This document shows, piece by piece, positions 1 through 9,659 of a DNA stretch of 64,000 nucleotides (positions are counted from its first letter, which is position 1; every line of letters begins with the position of its first letter). This DNA is from Diphasiastrum complanatum (taxonomy: Eukaryota; Streptophyta; Lycopodiopsida; Lycopodiales; Lycopodiaceae). The notes beneath the pieces were generated by a model. That model did no database searches, was not told the DNA's origin, and was given only the letters and a program-made list of their open reading frames with translations. The stretch lies in assembly GCA_029204225.1 (NCBI GenBank), contig CM055097.1, forward strand, positions 7,025,676 through 7,089,675. Direction: 5' to 3'. The position numbers were made by a program, and so were the translations under genes.

Positions 1-400
1 CTCCGCTTACTTATGCACAGATGTCTGTGCTACATCACAAACAAACATTCAAGATGTTGTTTTTTATTCAGGTGCCACGTCACATTTTGTGACAACAAGA
101 CACATGATAGCTAACTTCCAAGAAATAGATTCATCCAGATACATCATACTCGGAGATGGATCGCAACATCAAGTGAACGAAATTGGCGCTCTTTTGTTGT
201 GCACCAACGGTAGAGACAAAAGACTTGATGATGTCCTGTACATACCTACTCTTCAGAAGGATCTTCTATCTGTAGCAAGAATAGCATATGTCGGGATGCG
301 TGTAACATTCACAAATGAAACATGCAACGTGACTGATGCCAACACCAACACCCTTATTACACAAGGCAAACGTAAAGGTTGTTGAAAATTAAGCCCAGTT
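1..400 (+). pseudogene. Ty1/copia protease fragment
   Basis: The plus strand reads a copia-type aspartic protease and the start of the pre-integrase region. The active-site box reads FYSGATSHF where the family has a D-S-G-A-T/S core, so the catalytic Asp codon has become Tyr. Downstream are the usual landmarks ILGDGS, VLYIPTL and LLSVARIA. The frame stops at 383-385, just after the segment that precedes GAG_pre-integrase. No integrase or reverse transcriptase follows; the sequence changes to non-coding DNA. The fragment enters from the left window edge, so its upstream part is unseen. It is a dead copia remnant on both counts, active-site loss and truncation. Confidence 0.8.
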
Positions 401-1200
401 GTCTGCTTGGAATCACAAATTTAGACAGCCAATTTATTTGAAGAACGTCTACAACGGGCTTCCGGCTGATCTCTAGCAAAGGGTAACCAATCCTGTCATA
501 ATTTCAAGTTCAGCAATTTAAACTATTACGCAAAAGTTTTGCGATAGTTTCACGACAGTTTTGCGAAACTTGCATAGTTCAAAAGTTTAACTTGTGTAGT
601 TCAAAAGTTTAACTGTTTTTAACACCTTCGGGTTTTTCACATTTTCCCGAAAAATGTGAAGAGAGAGAAAATTCCCGAAGGTCATCTATTTTCATAAGTT
701 AAACTGTTTTAAAGACACCTTCGTCTTTTTAAGGGCACCTTCGCCTTTTCGCAAAATCCCGAAGAGTGAGAAAATGCCGAAGGTCGTCTTGAACGAGGAA
801 CGTTCCCAGTCACTTCTCGAAATTTGCAAAGTGAGAGAAAATCACTTAACGTAAAATGCAAACTGAGAGAATTTGCGACGTCCTTGTCCACGTGAACATT
901 CCCTACGGGTTGATAGTATACACTATGTATAGTTGTCACAAAAGCCATATACTTCAAAGTACTTAATGACAAACATTTAATTAGGTGACAAACATTTAAT
1001 GTACTTAATGTATGGATGCAATCTATAAATAGATCATCCTAGCACAGATTACGTGAGAGATGCTCCGTCCATGAGACAGCCTCCCAGTTACGCCGTCATT
1101 CTGGTTGTAACTGTCGTTGTTTTGCTTCAGTAGAACATTTAACACACCGAGATAGTCACAAGCATACCAATTTGAGTTTTCGTTTTCTCATATCATGGGG
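401..1200. other. Non-coding LTR-like DNA with two fold-backs
   Basis: There is no gene here. The segment holds two imperfect inverted repeats built from ACCTTCGGG and CCCGAAGGT arms (624-682 and 717-784) and a TATA-like CTATAAATAG near 1022 followed by about 100 bp of moderately GC-rich sequence. This resembles an LTR or its 5' part belonging to the copia fragment on its left. I could not fix TG/CA termini, so the LTR reading is tentative. Confidence 0.4.
624..682. repeat. Imperfect inverted repeat (fold-back)
   Basis: The left arm ACCTTCGGG followed by TTTTTCACATTTT is mirrored by AAAAATGTGAA and a terminal CCCGAAGGT. A stem of about 25 bp with a purine bulge can form. A second, looser version using the same ACCTTCG and CCGAAGGT arms lies at 717-784. 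Confidence 0.6.
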
Positions 1201-1998
1201 TTTGAGCATTTCTAGAATTAAGTTGCTCTCTCTTTTAACAATAAAGTCTACAAAAGAGAAGTTAATCTAGTGTAGGCATGCAAAATATTTAGTTGTAGTA
1301 TTTATTTTATGTTCTTTTTATGATTAAAAAAAAGGTTCAATAGGCATACTTTATATCATAGCAACATGTCCAAGAAGATAATCCAATAGGCCCAACTTGT
1401 GTAGACTTGTATAGAGTGTTTTCAATTCTCCAATATGAAATGCTAAAAAGTATGATTTGAGAAGCAATAGGGACTTTTGATGGGCTATCTACATCATTCT
1501 CAAAATTTAAATTTTCTAATCAAACGTTTTATAGACATGTTGATATATACTTTGATTATTCAAAAGCATGAGACACTGACAAGAATTTAGTCGTAAATAA
1601 GTTATTAGATAACTGATATTCTCTTCCAGTATGCGGTTGAACACCATAAATACTCTACTATGTTGTTTTATGCTTGCCTATTTCAAATCATCTTATATGA
1701 CCATAGTGAAGTAGTCATTCAATTTTTTTCTTGGGAAGTTGTTTGTGTAAAGATAGATATGACTATTCAAATTTATCTACACATGTTGTGAAGTGACAAT
1801 ATTTATATTTCTTGATCACCTCTAATTATCAATCCAATAATAATTTTTGCATATACTATTAAGGAATAGCATAGAAAAATGCCATCTTATATGTCAAATT
1901 GATAGATTCCAAATTGAGCATGTTATTGACTTAGTTATGGTCCAACATAAGCATTGGGTCTTGATACACAATTTAATATGCATGTTACAACTCTAGTA
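1201..1998. other. Intergenic, AT-rich, no feature seen
   Basis: Both strands are rich in stops and I see no protein homology. It is the region just downstream of the minus-strand dioxygenase gene and would hold its 3' UTR and polyadenylation region. An exact poly(A) site cannot be assigned by eye. Confidence 0.5.
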
Positions 1999-3483
1999 TT
2001 AAAAAACATGCTTAAATTCAAAGCATGCCATGGAGAAACACAAGAGCTCCCATCCATGATTTATTAGCTTAGATGTTGCATCCTCTCCCGCAGCTCCAAG
2101 GGCAACAAGCAATGGTAGGAAATGATCTGGTGTTGGATGAGCCGTCTTTGCATATGGTGCTGTCTCTTCATAATGAATTACCTCATCATACCTGCATTCC
2201 ATACAATTTCAAGTGATGGATAGAATGCAAGTGTTAGCATTTATGGTCATATCTTCAAAACAATCTCAACAGTTTTCTCATTTTAATCGTATAAACAAAC
2301 TTTTACTTTCACATGATCTACTTTTTATCATTTGCAACAAGTGATATGCTCTAGAAATGAAAAGACAAATATGCCTAACTGAAGATCATTCCTTGTGCAT
2401 GAAATGAGTTAATTAAAAAAGAAAATTTCTTGCATAGTCAAACATTACAATTTGTTTAAACTAGTGTCAACACATCCTCTTAACTCTCCTTGTAAATAGA
2501 TAATAACATACAAAATAGACAACCTGAATGATAGGTGTTTTCTCTTCTACCCATACTAAACTTGTGTTTCACTATATCCCATACTGTTTTGTTTGAAAGT
2601 TACTATATATAGTGGTTGTTTGAGCTTTTCATAACATGTGTGCAAATCACAATCTGTAGAATGAGAAACATGAAAAGCTAGGATTCCTCTGAAATTAGGG
2701 TTTTGGGGAGGAAACATAGTGATACAGTGAGGTGAAAGACAACATACCTTGTTATGGAGAGAGGGTCCATTTTTTAGAGTGGGTTTTTGAAAGATCGTGC
2801 TTGTGGTTAAAAAATATTGTAACGTGGTGTGGAAACTTCTAGAGAGAAACATATCTAGAACATTCTAGAAAGAGAATGTAATGTCAACAAGAGAGAACAT
2901 AAGTTGCTCAGGTCTACGACGCAACGCAATTAGAGGCAACGTAATTAGGGTAAGAGATTTTTGAGTTAGGCCAAAAACTAGTGATAAAGTGACGTGTAGA
3001 GAGAGAGAGAGAGCGATATACAAAACGCATTTTGGAGCTTCTCATTGGTCCATGTTTGCCCTAAAATGTATTTGAAGAGCAATTAAAAAGCAGTTGAAGT
3101 GGGTTTGAACATCTCACACGTTGATTTTAGAGAGAGAACACATGCATTTAAAAACTTCTAGAAAGAGAATTTTCTAGAGAGAGAGGCAAGATAAAAGATC
3201 ACGAAGATGCAAATGCAAGCGAGAGAAAGAGAGGGGTGCTGCATGAGGAAGAGTTCTTTTGAAAATTTAGGGTTAGGATTTAGATTTTAGGGTATAGGAA
3301 TGAAAAATAGCTAGAATGTCACCCATGTTAGACAAAATGGGTTTTGCAAATTCTCATTAGTGCACATTTGTCCTAAAACGTCTTTGATGGGGGGAATTGA
3401 AAGGCAGTTGAAGTGGGGTTGAAGGGCAAACACGTTGATTTTAGAGAGAGAACATGCGCTTTGGAAACTTTTGAAACGTGAAT

Positions 3484-3519
<36 letters not shown>

Positions 3520-3750
3520 TTTTTGGGGTTTAGGGTTTTTTGGGGTTTTGAGATGAAAAATAGCAATCATGTGAGTTGAGAGAGAGAGAGAGAATGTCAA
3601 CAGTGATAAGAAAAATGGGATTTGCAAATTTCTATCGGTTCACGTTTGCCCTAGAACGTCGTTGAAGGGAATTTGAAGTGAGATTGAATGGCAAACACGT
3701 GCATTTTAGAGAGATAACGTGTGCTTTTAGAAACTTCTAGAAACAGAATT

Positions 3751-3784
<34 letters not shown>

Positions 3785-4049
3785 TGTGAGTTGAGAGAGA
3801 GAGAGAGAGAGAGATTGTTGAGATAGCACAATGGAGAGTGTCCGCAAGTAGCGATGGAAGCCAGAATCAGGTGAAAGATTTAGCAGGCAGAGGAGGCGCT
3901 CAAACAGGATCGAGAGTAAAGAGGTGGGAGCATAAGGAGGATGGGAGCAGTGGGGGAGGCGAAGCGGGATGTGAAAGCAGTGGTAGTTGTGGTGATGGAT
4001 GCAGGTGCTGCGCTTTGTGAGCATTTGCAGCGTCAGGGCAATTTCTGTT

Positions 4050-4085
<36 letters not shown>

Positions 4086-4746
4086 TTGTGTGCGCATAGG
4101 GAGAAGCAGTTTGGCGCGAGATGATGTTGAAGCAAAATAGATGACAGGATTTTCCATGGCAAAGCATGCAACAATGAGAGAGAGAGAGAGATAGCGCAGT
4201 TTGCAGGGGGCGCCATCGTTAACGTGCGAGTGGAGGAGCGTTTCGGTGCGACTATTCTGTTTACCTTCAAGTTCTTTTTTTTTTAGCTTGCGGAGAGACA
4301 TGGTGGGGGAGAGAGATGCGAGGGTGAAAGTGAGAGAGGAGGGGGGAGGCGAGGGAGGGACAAGAGAGAAGCAGCAGATTTGTTTAATTTAGATTTTTAG
4401 GGTTAAGGGTTTTTAGTTTTAGGGCTTTTTTAGGGTTCAGATATGAAAAATAGCAAGAATGTGGGCAATGATAGACAAAAAGGGTTTTGGGTATTCTCAT
4501 TGGTCCACGTATTTGAAGAGCATTTGAAGTGCATTTGAAATGCTTGAAAATGACATGTGCATTTAAAAATTTTTAGAGAGAGAACATGTGACTTTAGTAA
4601 TTCATAGAAAGATAAGTTTCTAGAAAGAGAGAAAATATAAAAGGGCAAGAGAGAGAAGGAGACGCGTGCATAGAAGAGAGAGAGGCGTTGTTTTTTGATC
4701 TTTTAGGGGTTTTTTAGGTTGCAAAGGAAAAATAGCAATAGTGTGA

Positions 4747-4798
<52 letters not shown>

Positions 4799-5977
4799 TT
4801 TTTGTGCTAGAGATGTGGTTAGCCAGTCGTCAAAGGCCGCAGCCCAAGTAGGAGTGGACTTAATGTTCATCCTTAGAGATCGCATATTGTGGATTGCACT
4901 TCCCGAGCCGATGATTAACACGCCTTCTTTTGTGAGAGGAGCCAAAGCTTGGCCCATCTTGTAGTGATAAGCACCATCTTTTTTGCTTTGTATAGATAAT
5001 TGCACAACAGGTATGTCTGGGTTGGGGTACATGAGCATCAATGGCACCCATACCCCATGATCCAAACCTCTTTCTGAATCTTCCCCTATTGATGTGAACC
5101 CTTCGCCTTTCAGAAGCTGGACTATTCTCCTGGAAAGATCAGGAGCTCCAGGGGCATCATATCGCAGCTGGCACGGAAACAATATTTCTGTTGATTCGAC
5201 AAGGAAATATATTGTGTATAATGTACAAACATGAACAAATCTCTAGATGAGTTTAACTGAAAAAATCCAGTTGCAATTTACGGGAATGTAATCTCTCCCA
5301 ATATTTTCCTACTTTATGCTTCTTTAATTTAGCTTCAAACATATGGAAAAGTAATTCTTAAGCAGTGCAGAGTTTAGCCAAGATGAAACTTGACGCACAT
5401 AAGAATAAAACAGAGATATATTAATAATTCGACTCCATATGAAGTGGTTGCATTGACTTGATTCCTAGACAGAGCCTAAGCTGTCCCAATCTCAGATATT
5501 AAAAAGTCAAAAATCTAAAGCCTGACCAAGAGTATTCGTACTGAATCAAGTAAAAGAGAAGACAAACAGATTGATTCAGACTTTTACATTAATGAAGCAG
5601 ACCTATTTCAATCCTGAAGCTTGCTTATTTAATCACACTGCCTAAGTTCTAGATCAATGAAGATGAAACAGGGGAACCAAATATCACCTTATTAGTAATA
5701 GTGGAATATTATGAAAGATACAGACCTGATAAGTAAAAGAAGGAAATCCATAGAAGTCATGATAAGTAGAATTCTTGCTCCTCACAGTGACAAGTGGAAC
5801 TTCGGTATCCCAGTGCGCCGACACCACAAGAATGGCTTTCGGCTTAGTCTTCATCGACTTCCCCAGTCCAATTAAGAAATCCTTCAGCGGCATACCCGAA
5901 AAAGGCACCATAGGATTTCCATGGTTCAGATAATAGGTACTCATCATAGCAGGCTCTTGTTGGTCTGATTCCCCCAT
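1999..5977 (-). CDS. DODA: LigB/DODA-type extradiol dioxygenase (3 exons)
   Basis: This encodes a plant class III extradiol ring-cleavage dioxygenase of the LigB/4,5-DOPA dioxygenase family, which opens catechol rings using a non-haem metal. Exon 1 is 5977-5727 (NHGNPMV and VSAHWDT, metal-binding His boxes), exon 2 is 5167-4797 ([26 protein letters not shown]), exon 3 is 2191-1999 ([20 protein letters not shown], then TAA). Introns are GT-AG (5726/5725 donor CAG|GTCTGT; acceptor CCAG at 5168; donor AAAAG|GTCTCT at 4796; acceptor GCAG at 2192). Joined exons stay in frame without a stop and span the usual family length of about 270 residues. I chose the Met at 5977 because the conserved fold starts about 10 residues later; an in-frame Met at 6217 would add 80 unconserved residues. 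DOPA activity is not implied: most plants have LigB homologues without making betalains. Confidence 0.88.
3020..4760. repeat. Degenerate tandem repeat, four to five units
   Basis: Each unit has, in order, a TTTAGGGTTT-like stretch, GAAAAATAGCAA, a (GA)n tract, GGGTTTTGCAAATTCTCAT, a GGTCCACGTTTGCCCTA-like block, GCAGTTGAAGTG, and GATTTTAGAGAGAGAACATG. Recognisable copies of the core lie near 3025-3190, 3338-3500, 3615-3765 and 4478-4635, with an extra partial unit near 4690-4760. Spacing is roughly 280 bp between the first three; the fourth is displaced by about 700 bp of inserted sequence. GA tract length differs in every unit. Confidence 0.7.
4749..4796. repeat. (GA)n microsatellite touching the exon 2 donor
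   Basis: An uninterrupted GA run on the plus strand, read as (CT)n in the transcript. On the minus strand it begins directly with the intron 2 donor GT. Related tracts in the same intron lie at about 3487-3513, 3754-3781, 3794-3815, 4054-4082 and 4176-4191. Confidence 0.9.
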
Positions 5978-6329
5978 TGCAACTGCCGTTTCAGTTCTAG
6001 ATTTTGTGTCGCTTGAAGCTGATACTTCAGGTTCCTTTTGTGTGCTTGAAACAGCAAAACCTCTTGATCTCCCGTCAGTTTCTGAAGCCAATTCGGACTT
6101 GTTTGTGAAATAAGCCGTAAGTCGGCCTATGATATTTGAACTTTTATGTCCACGCCTTAGCTGTGAGGCGCTTGTGCTCATTACGGTCGAGATTAGGCCG
6201 GCTTTGTTGTGATTCAACCCTTGACCTTCGATATAAGCTGCCTGCGATAGTTCTGGTATGACTCAAAGCTGCTGAGATAGCCGTGAGATGTTTCGAACAA
6301 ACTAAACAGCTTCTCATGTACACCTTCAG

Positions 6330-6650
6330 TAAACACGAATTTTAAATTATAAATCCACAAAAACGAGGTTAATTTTTGATCAAATAAGTTTCGACTTCAA
6401 TATTCACAGACATTGAAATACAGATCCTCAAAAACGAGGACTAGGGTCTGAGGAAACAAGTTCTGATTAAACCTTCAACATACACGGATTTTGAACCACA
6501 AATCCCCAAAAACGACGATCAATTTTTTAGCAGAGAATCAATTTCTGATTAAACCTGAACAACGTAACGGATTTTGAACTACAAATCCTCAAAAACCAAG
6601 ATTAATTTCTGAGCGAACAAGTTTTGATTGATTTCTGAGCAAACAGCTTC
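6330..6650. repeat. Minisatellite upstream of the dioxygenase gene
   Basis: About four units of roughly 75-85 bp. Each carries GGATTTTGAACTACAAATCC, then CTCAAAAACGAGGA, then TTTCTGAGCAAACAAGTT and TTGATTAAACCTTCAACA in varying states of decay. It lies 350-700 bp before the chosen start codon, in the likely promoter or 5' UTR of the minus-strand dioxygenase gene. Confidence 0.7.
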
Positions 6651-6950
6651 GTGAGTTGTGAGGGATAAATCTTTGAATCTTTTGATGCTGACCAGATGAT
6701 ATCCTTTTGACAATAGCTCTCGTTTAGCTCTACAAGACAACAAATCTGAAGACGATGGGGCAACTACAATAGTTTTCTTATTAAGACTATTTATGGATGA
6801 ATGTCGATGGAAATTTGTTTGTGTTGTAGATCTGTGCAGTTTTGGGGTGGAGGTTCTAGAATGAGTTGAAATATACTTTTTCGTCAAACTTCTGGTCACA
6901 GTTGGGATGGGTCGAAATAGTTCCAGGCTCGAGGAAGAAGAAGCTCGCAC
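6579..6950 (-). CDS. Possible upstream ORF with transit-peptide-like start
   Basis: An ORF of 123 codons on the same strand as, and upstream of, the dioxygenase gene. Its first 70 residues are rich in Ser, Thr, Arg and Lys with almost no acidic residues (it begins MRASSSSSLELF), the composition of a plastid transit peptide. Its 3' part runs into the minisatellite, which argues against it being a normal coding exon. I found no convincing donor linking it to exon 1. It may be an upstream exon, a 5' UTR ORF or chance. Confidence 0.2.
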   Translation of the reverse strand: MRASSSSSLELFRPIPTVTRSLTKKYISTHSRTSTPKLHRSTTQTNFHRHSSINSLNKKTIVVAPSSSDLLSCRAKRELLSKGYHLVSIKRFKDLSLTTHEAVCSEINQNLFAQKLILVFEDL

Positions 6951-6999
6951 GACATTGCCAGCTGAAGCTTCTTTGCCAGCCTCGTGTGAGAACTTAAAA

Positions 7000-8420
7000 G
7001 GCCTGGTCTCTAAAGTCTAATAACATGCTTAAAAAAGTAAACATATATGATTTATGCCCTCATCCTAACTTTTAAGAATAAGGGCCCACCCTCATCCTAA
7101 CTTTTAAGAATAAAAAAAAAAATTTCTAGAAGCATTTTTAAGTATAGTAAATTGGATTTCTAAAATATCCAAAAATAGTAGGTTCTTGATTGTGCGATTT
7201 TTAAAAAATAGAAAGTGAACCTTACATTTTGGTAAGGTGCTTTAGTCATTTTTTTAAAATAGCAATAGTACCTTACAAATGTGTAATGTATTTAGTGCTC
7301 CATAAATTCATGTATAATAAATTCAGATGCAATATTATGCCATTTCAGGCATCCTCCAAATACACTCTAAAAAAATTTGGAGGAGGTTACTTGTTACGTA
7401 CTAGGTATCCTTCATGAGGAGGCTGGTTACTGGTGGTAGCAAGTTGAGTCGTAGCCAGCCGTCAGATGGACACCTAATGTAGGAGTTGCAAATGGATGGT
7501 TGAGATTAAACCTTTTTTTGAGGCCCTGCTATGGCTTGCAACTTTTCCTCACCAACCACAACATGCCACGTGTGTGCTTTTCCCCTTTACAATTGCTACA
7601 TTATCATGATGGATTAGCACTCATGAGTGTGAAAGAGTCTTTTGATCATTTTCCACCATTGCATGAGTGGGGCCTTATTTGCACCCTTAGTTAACATCAT
7701 AGGTTGCCGCGTATATTCAATCACTCGAGTAGGTTGGGTGGAGTGTTGGTCGAGTATCAAAGTTTTCGATAACAACCGGATTTGGATATCGTGGTGCCTT
7801 TTATTTTTGGATACTAGTCGAGTCTAGGTATTGCACCATGAGTCTAGGAGGGCTGGTATTGCAAGGGTGATACCTCAATATTGAATTATCCTTAATTTTT
7901 GGATAATAGCTGAGTTTAGGCATTCCAACATGAGTCTGGGTTGCAAGATGGATACAAGTTGGTTATTGACCTGAGTATGAATGTATAAAGGGCAAAAAAT
8001 TTCGAAGGTTAATTTTTAAATTTTGAAAAGCAATATACTTGAAGTAATAGTGCCCACCCATGTATTTGAGGCACCTTAAAAAATTAGTACTTTCAAATTT
8101 TTAGATACAAGCAATTTAACGCTATATTAATATTTGGGCAAAAGCCCTTAAGTTTTTCCAAGCCCAAGTATCAATATGAGTTTCACTTGGATCAAACCTT
8201 AATATTGACTTAGTTAACATGAAGGGGGGGGAGGTCTCTACCAGGTACTAAGTTGAGTTTCTACATGCCAAGCTGGTATGGTTTTTAATATGCGAGTCCA
8301 TACTAGACTAGATTCTATATACCTACGAAAAGATCTAACAAAATTGTTGTTATCCTACCAATCACCATAAGCTATCAAGCACCCACAAGCTGGTAAAAAG
8401 ACAAAGTATCTTATTTTTTT
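7000..8420. other. Intergenic DNA with short tandem duplications
   Basis: No gene is seen. A 35-bp unit, CCCTCATCCTAACTTTTAAG plus flank, is duplicated in tandem at about 7056-7125. A roughly 92-bp unit containing TTTTGGATA, CGAGTCTAGGTATT and CATGAGTCT is repeated at about 7806-7945. The right end, 8225-8232, is a G8 run. Confidence 0.5.
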
Positions 8421-8426
8421 GTAGGT

Positions 8427-9640
8427 GGATGCTTTTTTTGGAAAAGTATGAAAGTAAGACTTTGTGTGTCAAAAAGCAAGGCCCGAGGGAAGCATGTTAG
8501 GGGGTTGGTTAGCACAAAAATCCATCTTTTATATTTCTGAAATTTTGCTTCAATCTGATCCATCATCTCCAAGATTATGGGATGATGTGGAAAGAGACGA
8601 GGTCATAGGTGAAAAAGCTCAAGGTATGGGAAGTCTAAAGAAATTGACACCTACTTTACGAGATAAGATCTCTACTTTTATGCTCTATCATTCTGGAATA
8701 ATGGATAAATGGTTGGAACTATACGAGTTAGCGAAGAACAAAGAGCAATGACTAGTAAAAGGCAACATAGTAATTGGCGACGTAGAGGCCAATCTTCAAC
8801 TGCTCGTGACATTGAACCATTACCTAATCAATGCACCACCGAGTGGATGCAAGACACGCTAAAAAATGCAAAAGCCAAGGGACAAATCATATCTGACATG
8901 GAATGGGAATTCGCTAGAGGATGTGATTGGAAGGTAAGTTTCTTTAATTGATTTTTATCATTTGACATGTTACCTAGGTCTAGTAAAATCATTATAAGAC
9001 TTTTAGCATGATTGCTTATTGTACGATTTGTAATAAATGTTGCATGATAATATCGAACGTATAGTGCTATGTGGGCATATGGTCGCCATCATCGTGTTGA
9101 ACGAATCAATGTGAAACGATGCACATATGACTATGGTGTTATGCCATCTTTTCACCAAGAAAGTTGAAGTAGTGCATGAGACCAAAATCCCATTTCTGGA
9201 GAGCTTGAGTATGTAGGCACAATTCAAGAAATATACGAAGTGCGTTTTGGTGAAAATGGTTCATATTTTTTGTTTGATGTGAAATGGTTTAGAGTCAATT
9301 ACAGAGGATCAAATGCAACTGTGAAGAAAGATGTTAGTGGATTTTTTGCTATTGATTCAACCAAGACATTAAGCATGGATATTTCAGACACATTGGTATT
9401 ACCTCGTCATTGCGAGCAGGTATAATTCCATTGCTTTACAGCTTATAATTTTCTTAGTTTGTTGATCATATATCTTCAGTGGACGTTAGAATATTTTATT
9501 GTTTAATGAGCATATAAATTGTTGAATGTGTAGGCATTTTTTCATCCGGACCAAGTAAACAATAAAAGTACCAAAATGGTATGAGAAACTAGTGCAAGAG
9601 GGTTTCAAGGAAGTACAGGAGAGATCAGAAGATATAGTAG
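8427..9640 (+). pseudogene. TNP2 transposase C-terminus (DUF4218 tail, DUF4216), inverted
   Basis: The frame opens after an acceptor-like TTTTTTGTAG with WMLFLEKYE, the end of the DUF4218 domain, then ARPEGSMLGGWL, a family hallmark. The exon through GCDWK ends at a clear GTAAGT donor (8934). A further exon at about 9045-9420 gives the DUF4216 landmarks GELEYVGTIQEIYEVRFG, YFLFDVKWF, TVKKDVSGFFAIDS and DTLVLPRHCEQ, followed by another donor GTATAA and FHPDQV. This is the part that normally follows the transposase core in the same orientation, yet here it points the other way. Frame breaks in 8460-8760 and 9040-9240 show decay. Confidence 0.75.
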
Positions 9641-9659
9641 CTATAGAGAGATAATACAC

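Larger units (their letters stand above)
2192..4796 (-). other. Intron 2 of the dioxygenase gene, repeat-filled
   Basis: This 2.6 kb intron separates exons 2 and 3. It holds a degenerate tandem repeat (3020-4760), at least seven (GA)n or (CT)n tracts, and a GC-richer patch at 3830-4020 with an open but unconvincing plus-strand frame. Its donor GT at 4796-4795 is the first dinucleotide of a 46-bp (CT)n run on the minus strand. Confidence 0.75.

Noticed and set aside
3373-4392. Several ORFs rich in Ser-Leu or Arg-Glu in the dioxygenase intron
   Set aside because: They follow the GA/CT tracts and tandem repeat, with no conserved residues; they are intronic.
5978-6217. In-frame Met at 6217 as the dioxygenase start, adding 80 residues
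   Set aside because: The added part has no family counterpart; the conserved fold starts just after 5977. It remains possible as an extension.
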